NCBI GenBank assembly: GCA_026120185.1
Contig: JANUWF010003370.1
Coordinates: 1,476,001 to 1,540,000, forward strand
Length of the DNA stretch: 64,000 bases
Reading direction: 5' to 3'
Source of the DNA: Voacanga thouarsii
Taxonomy: Eukaryota > Streptophyta > Magnoliopsida > Gentianales > Apocynaceae
Part shown: piece after piece, positions 43,870 through 55,440 of the stretch
How positions within the stretch are numbered: position 1 is the first letter of the stretch
How the letters are laid out: each line of letters begins with the position of its first letter
Made by a program: the position numbers and the translations under genes
Notes under the pieces: model-generated
Database searches by the model: none
What the model was told of the DNA's origin: nothing
Seen by the model: the letters and a program-made list of their open reading frames with translations, nothing else

Positions 43870-45918
43870 TGTTGGGAATATGCCCTCTTAGACTAGTTTT
43901 CTGATGAAAATATCGAACATGTTAATAAAAGAACTTATTTGTCAGAAATTATTTGTGAAATAATTTTTTTTATTTGTGTACATTTGCAATTGGAACAGAC
44001 CTATTGTGTTTGAATAAGTGATTCATGTGAATAGAGGTCTTTCACAATAAGGTTTTGATCATGGATTATTTAAACACATAAACAGTTGTTCTTAACCGAT
44101 TGAAGAGAATGGGAATCTCTTCATGTTTAGGTTATTATGTTATGAGTTTCAAATGGGGAATGACTTACCTTTAGCCAGTGAGTAGTCCACTCACTTCATA
44201 ATATAAGCGTATTTTGAATACGTAGAACAGGACTTGTAGTAGTGGTTACTAAAAAGTACTATATGGTAGAAAGCTAGACTACTACCGCTACAGCGTGGAC
44301 TAGTACTCTATGACTTGAGTATGAGTTGGTGGTCTGGCGAAGCTGGAAGCATATGCTTTGATATACTATAATTGAGGTTCTATCGGAGGGTCAATATACT
44401 TGTATGTTGGATATGTGTGACTAGTTAGTTAAGACAGGCTTGTACAAGATAGTTTTTACACTATATCGCCCCTTGTGGTTGTCCGGATGATCTAAATATC
44501 CAGGGCCCTGAGAAACGTGACTTGGATGTTTGCTTTAGGGTTGCTCCCTTGGAAACTGGAAACACTCCAGGAAGTCGTGGATCATTGGACTAGAAGCTTA
44601 AGGATGGTAGATGTCTTTTAGAGAGGTGTTAGTACACTTCTTCCTCTCTAAATGTACGGCGATGTATAGAGGGGTATTTTAGTCATTTCACTTGTAAGTC
44701 GAAGACTTTGCTAATGCAGCATTGTCCTCGGGGTCAATATTTCTTTATGGTGATATTAGAAAATATTTAAAATGAAAAATACATCTATTTATATAGTAGG
44801 AGTATTTTAGTCATTTTAGTAGCCAATGCGGTGTGTCTTTTTGGTCCTCGGAATAATTCGTAAGTCCTAATTAATTTTTGGGTTGAGAAATTGATCTCAA
44901 TTGAGAGAGTTTTTTTTTTATTCGGGAAGTCTAATTTATTATTAGACTGGAATAAAATAAATGGAGAGAAATTTATTTTCTGTTTTAATTAGTTAATTAA
45001 TTATTCAGGACATGGGTCCAGTTTGAATAATTAGAAAATTAACAAGGACTTAAATTAGAGAAAAATAATTATTACTTAATTATTTATTGGGTTATTTATT
45101 TAATTAAATTCCAAGAAATAAATAATTAAAGTTTAATTATTTTTTGGTTCATTAATTATTTATGGGTTATTTATTTAATCCCAATGAAAATAATTAATGT
45201 TTATTATTTTAGACTTTTCGAGTCCAAGAAAAATAATAAATATTATTTTTCCTAATAGCCTGGACCATAGGATTTTTCTAGACACAGTTTAGAAGAGTTT
45301 AGGGTGAAGCCAAAATTTATTTTGTAAATAACATTCGGGTATTAAATCATGGGAATATTATTTTTATCAAAATAATTATTTTTAGTTTTATGACTCTTGG
45401 CTTTCTGTGTGAAAAAATAAAATAAAATAAAATAAAAAATAAAATAAATGTCTCTTGGCTTTCTCTCTTTCTCGTGCCTGTTTGTTATCCTAGCTTTTGG
45501 TTTTCTTCACTAGTTTTGGTTTTATTTGAAGAAATCGAGCCTGGAAATGGATAGCTAGAAAACTGAGGAAAAATGGTCTGATTTTTTTTTTTTTTCCCTT
45601 CAACTCTTTGTGTGCTCACCAACTGGAAAATTAGGCTGGGAATATTCCGTGAATTAAAAAGCCTAACATTAAAGCTTCACCAGATTAGAAGGAAGAAATG
45701 CAGTGCACTGGATAGTGGAAGCTTCACTGGATGTTCATGGATGGGTGATAAAGAAGCTGTTTTTCCAGGTTCAAAGCTTTCTTCAATATTTTTCAAGTTT
45801 TAAAGTTTCCAACAGGTATGTTTCAAGCCCACCATGATGCTCTCATACTCTGTATATTGTTCATGTTCTTCCATTTTCGTCACTGTGAACATGCTCTGTG
45901 ATTTCGTCAATTCCTTCA
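43870..45918 (+). repeat. Copia B 5' LTR
   Basis: 2049 bp, TGTTGGGAATATGCCC to AATTCCTTCA, two bases before the primer site. TATA-like TATTTATATAG near 44786. This is the fullest copy of LTR-B in the window and the reference for the other three. Confidence 0.93.
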
Positions 45919-45920
45919 AG

Positions 45921-45932
45921 TGGTATCAGAGC
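45921..45932 (+). other. Copia B primer-binding site (tRNA-iMet)
   Basis: TGGTATCAGAGC is the exact word complementary to the plant initiator Met tRNA 3' end, used by most plant Copia elements. Confidence 0.92.
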
Positions 45933-46319
45933 ATGAATTTGATTGACTTAGGGAGCATGTTAGTTAATAAATATGGAGAAGAACATTGTTTGGAACTTAA
46001 ATATGTGATCTTTCATTGTTTATGGTATGGGATATGTCTTCTGTGAATTTCACAAACTCTCTATAATTTTTTGCTTTGATGAGTTTGGATCGTGTAAACC
46101 CAATTTAAATGGGTATAGGTGGTTGTTGTTTTGGTTTGGATGAGTTTTTGTAATGAAAATGGTCCATAAAAGCCAATAGAAATCATCCACAGAAGAAAAC
46201 GTAGAAGACAGTACGCAGAAACCTCATTTAGGAGAAGAAGAACTATTCCTAAGCTGCGACCGAGCCGTGCATTGTGCATGTGAGACAAGCCATGCCGATG
46301 GAGCTAAGCCGAGCCTTTT

Positions 46320-46560
46320 ACTGTAGCAATTCAAGCCGTTTTCAAAGTGAAAATCGCAATTGAATTGCGCAGGTTGCAGCTGGGTCGGATGCACGAAACT
46401 AGTTCCACGCGCGGGTCGGCAGCAGAGGGCAAGCGGGCACTGGTCGCTCCACGGGTTGTGGCTGGCACGCGATCTGGTGTGGTGCGGTGCACCACGGCCA
46501 CGGTGGACCACAGGCCAAATGGGCCCAGATTCGGTGCGGTGGGTGCAGTGGACCGCCAGT
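46320..46560. other. GC-rich island in Copia B leader
   Basis: About 240 bp clearly GC-richer than everything around it (for example GGTGCGGTGCACCACGGCC, GCGCGGGTCGGCAGCAG). I saw no counterpart in the Copia A leader. Short overlapping frames on both strands reflect high GC and lack family features. Origin unknown. Confidence 0.65.
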
Positions 46561-46825
46561 AAAAAATAATTTTAATTTTTTTTTAATTTGGGTCCTATAC
46601 TAGGCGAAGTTAATATTTTTGCAATAGTTTATATTCTTGAAATATATTTTGCATAAAAAATATTAGTAAATGATTTTAGGATTAAACAAGATAATTAATT
46701 AATTAATTAATGTGTTTAATTCTATTATTTGGGCACATAGGTTTAAAAATAGAAAAGTATGAAAACGTTTACTGTTTTCTGGCATGCTATTTATTTTGTG
46801 TACCTATGTGCGCGGTTTCTCAAAG

Positions 46826-47225
46826 ACCAAAGTCTTTGGGAATATTTATGCAAGGAAAACATTTTTCTTTAAAAAAATTAAATAGTTATTTTAACTTGAA
46901 CAAAAATTAATCATTGGCATAGAAAATATGTTGGATTTAGATATTTTTGTAGGTCAAAATAGAAAGCCATTTTATTTTATTTCGCATAAGAAAAATTGTT
47001 TTGTTAATTAAAAATGAGACCAAAGTCTCGAGAAAAGTTTTAATTGGAAAATTTTTGAAATCATTAAGTTTTAACTTAAATAAAATTAGTCCATGGAAAA
47101 ATCTCTCAAAGGATATAATCCTTTGGCATAGAAATTTTAATAGACTTGGATATTTTATTTTTAAGTTAAAGAAAAACTTAATAGAAATTTCAAAAGGATA
47201 TTTTTTCAGAAAACATTATTTTAAA
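46826..47225. repeat. Diverged direct repeat, unit about 190-210 bp
   Basis: GACCAAAGTCT occurs at about 46826 and 47018. AATTGGCATAGAAA-like marks recur near 46912 and 47121, followed by TTGGAT-TAGATATTTT-like text. Confidence 0.6.
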
Positions 47226-47667
47226 TGACTAAGTGGGAGAGGGGTTCCAACGGCCCCACGGCTTCCATCACGATCCTCATTAGAGATTGTGGGTCCCCTC
47301 GCGTCACCCTGGGAGTAAACCCGTATAGGATGGGGATACCACAAGGATTTAGATCTAATGGAAGGATGTAATTAATAACCCGGGACACGTTCTACAATCG
47401 GCCAGCCCACGTTGAAGGTTATAGTGCGAGGAATGTCCATAGGAAATAAGAGGAAATGGCCATCCCATGATGGAGTTATTCACTAGATCATTACCTAAAA
47501 GGAAAATTAATTTGTGGTGGTTATTACACTTAGTTTAGGGAACTGTTAATCTTCCAAAGAAGCTATGTCAATTTTCCTAAAAGGAAAATTAATTTCTATG
47601 CACAAATTTATTTTTACAAACTAAATCGTTTATTTTATTATTCGATTTTTCGAAAATTGTGGGAGGT

Positions 47668-48407
47668 TCTTTTAGTCCTTTGGTTGTAATTCTCCGTGAG
47701 AATAAGTTAACGGGACCAAACTATGTGGACTAGAAGAGGAACCTAGATATAATATTCACAGCCGAGAAGTATAAGTATGTCCTTTACGAGACCTACCCTA
47801 TAATCGGGGATGGTTTCACTGACAAAGAGCGAGAGGCTGAAAAGGCATGGAAGAAGGCTAATAAAATGGCACGTTGCTATATACTAACCTCCATGTCTAA
47901 TGTGCTCTAGTCTAAATACGAGCACATGGCTTCTGCATATGACATTAGTCATTCATTGGCCACTATGTTCGTAGAAAACAGTCGGCCCGCAAGGCAGGAG
48001 GTTCTTCGAACTATAATAAACTCTAAGATGGCTGTGGGAACATCAGTCAGGGAGCATATACTCAAGTTGATTACTGCTTTCGAAGAGACAGAAATCTTAG
48101 GGGCTATCATTGACCACGGGAGCCAAGTGGACATAGTTCTCGAATCTCTACCAGGTTCCTTTACTCAGTTCAAACTGAACTACAAGTTAAATATGAGTTT
48201 GAATAAGTTGATAAAAGAACTTCAGATGGTAGAGAAGGTTACGAAGCCACATTCAATGACCATGATTGCTAAGGCTTCTTCCTCCAGAACTAGGTCTAAG
48301 CCCAGAAAGTTCAAAAGAAAGAAGGGAAACGCAGTAGCGCAGCCCAAAGATAAATCAAAGGGCAAGTGCTTCAAATGTGGGAAAAAGGGACACTGAAAAA
48401 GGAGTGT
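47668..48407 (+). pseudogene. Copia B gag (UBN2 capsid plus zinc knuckle), broken
   Basis: It starts in GAG wording ENKLTGPNYVDWKRNLDIIF, then EKYKYVLYE and E-AWKKANKMARCYIL. A stop near 47910 is followed by the long open frame (47926-48396): LATMFVENSRPARQEVLR, LPGSFTQFKLNYKLNMSLN, ELQMVEK, a basic linker and CFKCGKKGH. A missing base in the knuckle (48393-48398) shifts the frame. The next residues, ending KKEC, continue in the frame that carries protease. Function in the family: particle formation and RNA binding. Confidence 0.9.
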
Positions 48408-49130
48408 CCAGATCTTCAAGCCAAGAAAAACCCCACATGTAATGTTCACTATCTAGAGTCTATATCAATGGTTGGATCAACTTCTACTTGGATTGTTGAT
48501 TTAGAAGCCACTGATCATATCTGTAACTCCTTGGAGGGGTTTAGGAAGATAAGAAGACTCAAGAAGGGCGAACATGGATTACGCGTGGGAAATGGAGCAC
48601 AAGTTTGGGCCCTTGCAGTGGGAGAGCTGGATCTTATTTTTTATTATAATAATAAAGTGGTTTTAATATATATTTTATATGTACCTGATTTTCGTCAAAA
48701 CTTGATTTCAGTTGCAAAACTTATTAATCAAGGATATTCTGTATATTTCCATTCTGGTATTTCTATCAGTAGAGATGGAGAAATATTATGTATTGGGCAC
48801 ATATATGGATATCTATTCTATTTAAACCCTATTAACAATCAATCAAATAATGCTCAATCTGAACCTTTAACTAAGAAGAGAAAGACCAATATCAATGACT
48901 CAAATCTTTGGCATCTGGGGTTGGGTTACATCAACTCAATCAGGATTCAGAGGCTAATCCATGATGGGCCTTTGGGCATATTGAGATTGGAAAATTGGCC
49001 TCAGTATGAATCTTGCCTAATAGGAAAAAGGTCTTTTATCCCAAAGGCGGATAGTACCAAGGAGGTACAGAGTTTTGTTCACACTGATGTGTGTAGTCCA
49101 TTGTCTACACCAACTAGAGGAGGTTTTTGA
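48408..49130 (+). pseudogene. Copia B protease and GAG-pre-integrase
   Basis: Open to 49130. The protease site reads TWIVDLEATDHI where the family has DSGATDH: the Asp stays, Ser-Gly became Leu-Glu. FRKIRRLKKGEHGLRVGNGAQV and VLIYILYVPDFRQNLISVAKL complete the protease. The integrase zinc domain reads LWHLGLGYIN (second His lost to Tyr) and YESCLIGK (first Cys lost). HTDVCSPLSTP holds the first integrase Asp, then a stop at 49128. Confidence 0.9.
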
Positions 49131-49917
49131 GTACTTCACTACTTTCACGGATGATTGTACATGGTTTGGTTACGTTTACCTGATGAGATGCTAGTCTGAC
49201 TCTTTTGACAAGTTTAAAGAGTTTAAGGCTGAAATGGAGCGTCGGACAGGTAAATTAATCAAGACCTTACGATCGGATCGTGGTGGAGAGTACCTCCTAG
49301 GTGAATTCAAGGATTACACGGTACATCATGGGATAGTATCCCAACTCTCTGTGCCGGAGACACCCCAGCAGAACGGAGTAGTTGAGAAAAGGAACAGGAT
49401 ATTGATGGAAATGGTCAGAAGCATGATGTCTCATGCTATTCTCCCAATTTCTTTTTGGGGATATGCCCTGGAAATAGCGACATATATTCTGAACTTGGTG
49501 CTTTCCAAGTCAGTACTTAGGACTCCCTATGAGATGTGGACTGGGCATAAGCCAAGTCTGAGTCATCTCAGGATATGGAGTTGTCCAGCTTATGTACTGA
49601 TCAAGAGAGACGAGTTGGAACCAAGATCAAAATTATGCTATTTTGTTGGGTATCCAAAAGGAACAAATGGTGGTTATTTTTATCATCCTAAGGAGCAGAA
49701 GGTACAGGTTAGTACCAATGCTAGATACTTAGAGGATGATCAAAGTACTTCCACGAAAGATTCAACTAGGTTGGAACTCGATGAGAAGTTATCTTCGGAA
49801 GCAACTTCTTCTGACCCGATTATGGAACGAGAAGAGGCACAACCTCAAGAGCCTGTACAAATGGTGCCTTGTCGTAGTAGGAGAGTGTCTAGGTTCCCGA
49901 TATATGGTATGGAGTAG
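49131..49917 (+). pseudogene. Copia B integrase core and C-terminal part
   Basis: After a frameshift (EYFTTFTDDCTWFGYVYLM) and a stop near 49191, the frame from 49234 has 227 codons. TLRSDRGGEY gives the second catalytic Asp (residue 15) and PQQNGVVEKRNR the Glu (residue 51), spacing D-35-E as expected. FWGYALEIATYILN, TPYEMWTGHKPSLSHLRIWSCP and YFVGYPKGT follow. The Ser/Glu-rich hinge to RT ends at PCRSRRVSRFP. Confidence 0.92.
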
Positions 49918-51012
49918 CTTTTAAGCTGGTCTCTGACCATCAGGAATAAGACCCCACTAGATACGATGAGGCAATTGCTGATGTCGATGCGAATCTATGG
50001 CATGAAGCAATGAAAGCTGATATTAAGTCTATGTACTTCAATCAGGTTTGGGATCTTGTAGCTTCACCTGAAGAGATAAAACCCATTAGATGTAAGTAGG
50101 TATACAAGAGGAAGAGGGGAGCTGGATGGGAAGGTGGATACCTTCGTAGCTAGGCCTGTGGCAAAAGGGTATACTCAGAAAGAAGGGATCGATTATGAGG
50201 AAACCTTTTTCCCTTGTGGCCATGCTTAAATCCATCCGTATCCTCCTTGCCATCGCATGTCACTATGACTATGAGATATGACAAATGGATGTCAAGATGG
50301 TATTTTTGAATGGCCATCTTAGCGAAGACATCTATATGTCCCAACTGGAAGGTTTTATTGCTGAAGGCCAAGAACATATGATTTGCAAGCTTAAGAAGTC
50401 TATTTATGGATTTAAGCAAGCATCGAGAGCGTAGAACATTCATTTTGACGAGACTGTGAAGTCTTATGACTTTATTCAAAACGAGGATGAACCATGCGTG
50501 TACAAGAATCTTGAGGGGTTTAATATGGTTTTTCTTGTCTTGTGTATATGTGGATGACATTCTATTCATTAGAAATGATGTAGGGTCATTGTTATCTACA
50601 AAGGTTTGGCTATCTAGTTAATTTAGTATCAAGGACTTGGGATAAGTCAGCTACATTCTCGGAATTAGACTTCATAGAAATAGAAAGCAGAGAATGTTAG
50701 GATTATCCTAAGTCGCATACATTGACAAGATGCTGGCCAAGTACAGCATGGACTCATGCAAGGGTACTCTAATCTCTTGCAGATATCGGTTGTCTCTTTC
50801 TTCAAGGGACTATCCTAAGTCTCGAGAAGAAAAGGATAGGATGAGTAGGATTCCCTACGCTTCGATTGTGGGAAGTCTCATGTACTCCATACTGTGTATT
50901 AGGCCAGATATCTGCTTTGCCATAGGCTTAGTTAGCATATATTAGTCAAACCTTGGGAGAGGTTCATTGGCAAGCTGTAATGCATATTTTTAAGTACCTC
51001 AAAGGAACCTTG
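49918..51012 (+). pseudogene. Copia B reverse transcriptase, many frameshifts
   Basis: Pieces in order: DEAIADVDANLWHEAMKADIKSMY and FNQVWDLV (50030-50060), [15 protein letters not shown] (50165), SIYGFKQAS (50400), and YVDDILF with both Asp codons (50547-50558). Then come YILGIRLHRNRK (50650) and, in the open stretch 50730-50945, YASIVGSLMYSILCIRPDICFA. Although the catalytic box survives, shifts near 50110, 50220, 50290, 50430 and 50530 break the frame. Confidence 0.88.
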
Positions 51013-51222
51013 GAACCACAAGGAGGGGAAGCATATAGTGAGGTAGTACCACCTGGACCGGGATTTCCAGAGGCGGGAAGTCGTGGTGAAACAGATTGCC
51101 TCTGAGAACAATCTAGTAGATCTATTCACCAAGCCTTTGGCTGAGGGTCTTCAAGAGACACTTAGACGCCATTGGGGTGGGCACCTATGGACTTACTTAT
51201 TCTTAGAGTGCAAGTGGGAAAT
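51013..51222 (+). pseudogene. Copia B RNase H C-terminal remnant, polypurine tract
   Basis: The end of RT (YLKGT) is followed at once by KHIV, then the last RNase H segment VVVKQIASENNLVDLFTKPLAEGL and ETLRRHWGG. The body of RNase H (normally well over 100 residues between these motifs) is deleted near 51015-51030. GTGCAAGTGGGAAAT (51209-51222) is the polypurine tract before the 3' LTR. Confidence 0.83.
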
Positions 51223-51508
51223 TTTTGGGAATATGACCTCTTAGACTAGTTTTCTGATAAAAATATTGAATATGTTAATAAAAGAATTTATTTGTCAGAA
51301 ATCGTTTGTGAAATAATTTTCTCTTTTTTTTGTGTATATTTTCGTTTGGAATAGACCCATTGTGTTTGAATAAGTGATCCATGTGAATGGAGGTCTTTCA
51401 CAGTAAGGTATGGATCATGGGTTATTTAAACAAATAAACAGTTGTTCTTAACCGATTGATGAGAATGAGAATCTCTTCATATTTAGGTTATTATGTTATG
51501 AGTTCCAA
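51223..51508 (+). repeat. Copia B 3' LTR, first 286 bp only
   Basis: TTTTGGGAATATGACCTC matches the 5' LTR start (TG changed to TT) and runs in alignment to GAGTTCCAAA. After that, the sequence switches to G2 gag. About 1.76 kb of LTR is missing. Confidence 0.9.
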
Positions 51509-51762
51509 AGGACTCATCCCCCCTGCCTTACAATGCACCACCACCTAAGCTATCATTGGAAGAGTTGGTCAATCAATTGGTAAGTGGGACAGAAACTCGA
51601 TTTCAGGGAGCAGATGCAACCACAAGAAACTTGGAGGCATTTATGCGCAACCGTAAAAATCAAATTGGTCAACTGGACAAACTCCTTGGATATCGTCAAG
51701 TGGGATCCCTTCCAAGCAATACTAAAACCAATCCATATGATCCCAATTGTGTAAAGAAATGA
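51509..51762 (+). pseudogene. G2 gag, C-terminal piece
   Basis: PLPYNAPPPKLSLEELVNQLV, then ATTRNLEAFMRNRKNQIGQL and GSLPSNTKTNPYDPN match the conserved coiled C-terminal part of Gag in the Athila/Tat branch (NLENQIGQLA...LPSNTE-NP in relatives). It resumes the gag cut at 43869, minus the segment deleted together with the Copia B LTR end. It stops at 51760-51762, where relatives run on towards protease. Confidence 0.85.
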
Positions 51763-52812
51763 TTCTGATTGATTTATTGTTTTTACTTTGGGACATCTAT
51801 TTAATTCTTATGTTCTTTTACTTATCTTCATGTATTTTTTTCATAATTTTATAGTTTCCATCTTCTGATTTTTTGTATTTATTTATATTATTAAATAATA
51901 ATAATAATTTCGGCCCAGACCAGGGCCGGCACCGGCCAGGCTGCACGGAGCCGGCTCCGGCTCTTGCTCCTGTTGGCCAAAATGCTTTAAGTGGCCAATT
52001 TAGCCACTTTGTTTTCAAATCAACCAACTTCCCTCAATTTTTCTCTCAAGCTGGCGTCGTTTCTACACCCCCAAATACCATCGGTTCCATTTTAACCTTC
52101 AAAAACATCAATCCAACACAAAATCCTCTTGTTGTTGTTGAATCTATGGATCCAAATTCTAAAAAATCTCAACTTTTTCTTCAAAAACCCACTTTCAAAT
52201 CTTTCCTTTTCAATAAGGCTTTCATAAAAAAGATTGCAAATTTTTCTTGCCCATGCATTGTAGAACACAAAGGTATGATTTTTCTTGCATTCCTACAGTT
52301 AAATTCTTGCAATTTGAATTTTTCCTATTTTTGGGCATATTTTCTGCCAAAAATTGCATGTATTGAAATTGATGGTTGAATTAAATTCTTTTCATGGCAT
52401 TATTATGACTAGAATAGCATGAAAATAGGATTCATAGATTATTTTTACAACATGTCCATAAGTATGATCATATGTGGTATATTCTTGGTTATAGCAATTG
52501 TCTTATTGATGATTCACATAATATGCATAGCCATTCCTTTCACCTTGGGATATGGATATGTTTTTCATGTGATAATTAGGTTGTGAAGTCATTTGGAACC
52601 ATGTTATAGCTTAGATTGTGGCATGCTATTATTTTTCTTGCAAGCTGAAAGGAGATTGGCTTTAATTGATATTGTGGATTGATAAAATATTGTGGAGTGT
52701 GAGATTGCGTGTGAAGTTGTGTTGTGGTAGTTTGATTCTATTGAGTGTAGTTGTGACATAGTGGTGGTAACTTAGTCATCTTCTGGATTAGCCATCCTCG
52801 TATCCTTTCTTC
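51763..52812 (+). other. G2 spacer between gag and third ORF (pol missing)
   Basis: No protease, RT, RNase H or integrase is found where relatives have about 4 kb of pol. The spacer holds a TAA-type microsatellite (about 51888-51908) and a GC-rich block (GGCCGGCACCGGCC, GAGCCGGCTCCGGC, 51916-51965) of the same wording as the U3 of the LTRs. A 168-codon frame (51873-52379) has no recognised domain. It may be the leader of the third ORF or a junction of a deletion. Confidence 0.6.
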
Positions 52813-53386
52813 ATGCCTAGAGAGAGGAGTCAATCGTCTAAATGGGCTAGAGCTTCATCTTTCTCTACTCCTACTTCCATAGACCCATTGTTTCTACACC
52901 CTACTGATTTCATTAATCCATCTTGCCAAGAGTGGTACACTAAGAGGGCTGCTAATAAGATTACAGTAGAGCGCACCTTCGCACCCTCATTAGACCATGC
53001 CCCTCAAGTTAGGTATCATGTTTAGATGCTTTGGGTGGGAACCAATTGTTCAACTAAAAGGACCCTATTGCCCTATTATGATAAAAGAGTTTTATGCTAA
53101 CATAGTCCAAAAATGCACTAACCATCTTGAGACCATTGAGACTAGAGTAAAAGGTACCCCCATTTTTTTAGATAGAGAGAGATTAGCTGCCATCCTCCGT
53201 GCAAATGATGAAGGACCTTGGTTAGCTATAAATCACAACAACCAAAAGATATTATCTTATCCTGAATGGAAAGTAAGTGATACTAAAGCTACCTTGAGAC
53301 TATATAGGAGAGGTCCCAACGGTAAGTAGGTTTTTACTCTAACAATGAATTTAAAGCAAACCTACGTGCCCTAGTCTATATCTTTG
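52813..53386 (+). pseudogene. G2 third ORF, N-terminal half (putative plant transposon protein/Athila ORF type)
   Basis: The ATG at 52813 opens MPRERSQSSKWARASSFSTP, then F-NPSCQEWYTKRAANKITVERTF. A frameshift near 53000 leads to FGWEPIVQLKGPYCPIMIKEFYANI, then IETRVKGTPIFLDRERLAAIL and YPEWKVSD. The YP--VKEFYAN and VRG-PI-LD blocks are those of the plant-specific domain often found as an extra ORF in Athila/Tat elements. It lies downstream of gag, where relatives place an env-like or other third ORF. Function unknown. G3 cuts it at 53386. Homology call is from memory of the family. Confidence 0.72.
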
Positions 53387-54913
53387 TGATATGGCCTAAA
53401 TTAGTCATACATTTCCTAGTTATTTGAGGCTATTTTGTAATACATTTTGTTCAATAACTTGTCATATTCCTTCATATTTGAGATTTTATTCTTGGAAAGG
53501 TATTTTGTGCATTATTTCAGATTTTAGGGGTAAAATAAGACAAAAATGTCACACAACAGAATAGAGACGGTGCCGGTCAGGATAGAGGAACCGGCCACGT
53601 GCTGTGGGCACGGACTTTGAGACGATGAAAAATCAGTGAAACAGAGTGGAACAGAACCGAACTGGCGCCGGCTAGGAGGTTGGAACCGTGCTGGCTGCAC
53701 TCTAGAAAGGATGGCACAAAAATCAAGAAAAATTGGCGAACGACTAGAGAAATAGATCACAACCAACGTCGGCCCTAGGTAGGACAGGCGGCGCTGGCTG
53801 TGCCCTGATGCTAAGGCGGTGCCTCAATTTTCATGCGCGGTTTTTGATAATTTGTAGAGTTTTAGTATTTTCCTACTTCTAGTCGGCCAAGAACCCTAGA
53901 GGAACGATCTTAGGCACTTCTAAAGCCTATAAATAAAGGGAAAACACAAGAGAAATGGGAGAATTCGCAGATCATAACATCAAATCACTCCAATCAATGA
54001 GAAAATCTTCAATTCAAGGAGGGTTGTGCAAGAAGGTCTACAAAGGAAGAAGAAGGAGGCTTGTCTATGAGTGCTTTCTTTTACTTTGTTTTCTTTTTCT
54101 TGAACAATGATGTATTAATTGTTTTATTGTAATTCAACATTGTTTTCGATATTCATAATTTTTAGAGTTACTTTGATCTTTTGATTAATTGATTATTTTT
54201 CTTAGTATTTAATTACTTGTGTTTATTACAGGATTAATTGGTTGTTTCTTTCCATTAACTTGCTGGACCAAAAGGGTTACTGGTAGTTTCAATTCATTAA
54301 TTTCATATTTATTGTCTATTAACTTGCTAGACCAAGGGGGTTAGTTGATAAGAACTGGGTAATTAAAGGTTAATTGACGTCTGCCGAGACCAAGAATTCA
54401 TTGGTTAGCTTCATGTTGTAAGTTTGCCGAGACCAAGGAAATTTAATCAATGATTGTGTTCAATGCGTCTTTTGGGTCAATTAGTTGAGACAAGACCAAG
54501 TAATGCTAATTTATCTAAATGATAGTGATTTCATGGATTGACCAAAGAAGTGAATCTATCTAAATCCTTCATAATGCCAAGAGAATGATTAGTTATGATA
54601 ATGATTAGGTACTTTAAGATCATGTTTATTAGAATAATGGTTTGAGTTACATAATTCTCCATCATTGACATGTATATATTATTTTATTTTCCTTTTTATT
54701 TCTTTTTTACTTTATTGACTTGATTAAACAATGAAATAAAAGTAATTAATGCATACTTGTTCCTGGAGGATCGACACTCATTTGAACCCTATGCTATGTT
54801 AATGATGAGTACGCTTGCCCATATGTATAATTTGGGATTAACATTTTAATTTAAACTTGATTGAGAATGTGCTTATTTTTATATGATTTTTATACCCAAA
54901 TCAAAACACATCA
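53387..54913 (+). repeat. G3 5' LTR
   Basis: 1527 bp, TGATATGGCCTAAATTAG to CAAAACACATCA. GC-rich U3 block 53570-53820 (GGTGCCGGTCAGG, GGCGCCGGC). Confidence 0.94.
53928..53935 (+). promoter_or_regulatory. TATA box in G3 LTR
   Basis: TATAAATA in AAAGCCTATAAATAAAGGG, just upstream of AAAACACAAGAGAAA. The same in the 3' LTR at 58915-58922. It is conserved in position with G1. Probable core promoter. Confidence 0.68.
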
Positions 54914-54919
54914 AGTTTT

Positions 54920-54937
54920 TGGCGCCGCTGTCGGGAA
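54920..54937 (+). other. G3 primer-binding site (tRNA-Asp)
   Basis: TGGCGCCGCTGTCGGGAA, six bases after the LTR, close to the tRNA-Asp complement. Confidence 0.88.
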
Positions 54938-55440
54938 ACAATATCATGAAAGCTTGGATTTTGTTGATTTAACTATGTGAATATGTAAATATGCAAATAT
55001 GTAAATATGTAAATTTGTATAATTGTTATTTTTGCAAAAAGATGCCATATTTTGTTGTTTGTATAATTGTATTTTAATTTCACTATGTGTTGTAAATATG
55101 TAAATAGGTAGATACATGTTCATAATAACTAACTTGTCCTTGTATGTTTGTATATATTGTATATTTAGTTATTTAATTTTACTAACCTAATGTTAATGTG
55201 GAATATGTATAATCTTTGTATTTTGAATTGGATGATTTTTACGTCTATAATTTTATGTTAATACTAACTCTTCTTATTTTCAAGTTTGGATTTTTGCTAA
55301 CACGATATTTTAGACGGACTAAAGTTATTTTATTTTATTATTTGTTTCTTTATTTATAATTGTTAATCTTAGTTTAATATTTAATTTATGAATTCGTGGT
55401 CATGCATTCAATTAGGATAGTTTCAGGTTAAAAAAAAAAG
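54938..55440 (+). other. G3 untranslated leader
   Basis: AT-rich, with the leader wording GCTTGGATTTTGTTGATTTAAC and repeats of AATATGTAAATATG shared with G4. It ends in an A/G-rich run (55429-55454). No coding sequence. Confidence 0.75.

Larger units (their letters stand above)
45933..47667 (+). other. Copia B untranslated leader
   Basis: No domain found. It includes a GC-rich island (46320-46560) and two diverged copies of a block of about 200 bp (46826 and 47018). ACTAAGTGGGAGAGGGG near 47228 begins the part shared with Copia A just upstream of gag. Confidence 0.7.
43870..51508 (+). mobile_element. Ty1/Copia element B, 3' LTR truncated
   Basis: Intact 5' LTR (43870-45918), primer site, leader, gag, protease, integrase, RT, RNase H remnant, and only the first 286 bp of the 3' LTR. 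It is inserted in G2 gag, with AAAAT before it at 43865-43869. The matching right copy is missing because a deletion removed the end of the 3' LTR and some gag. It is the same family as Copia A and the solo LTR at 24670. Several frameshifts, so inactive. Confidence 0.92.

Noticed and set aside
46224..46569. Overlapping frames of 69-95 codons in the GC-rich island
   Set aside because: Open on both strands because of high GC; no domain recognised.
51873..52379. 168-codon frame as a gene in the G2 spacer
   Set aside because: No recognisable domain. It starts in a TAA microsatellite and U3-like GC block. Kept only as part of the spacer description.
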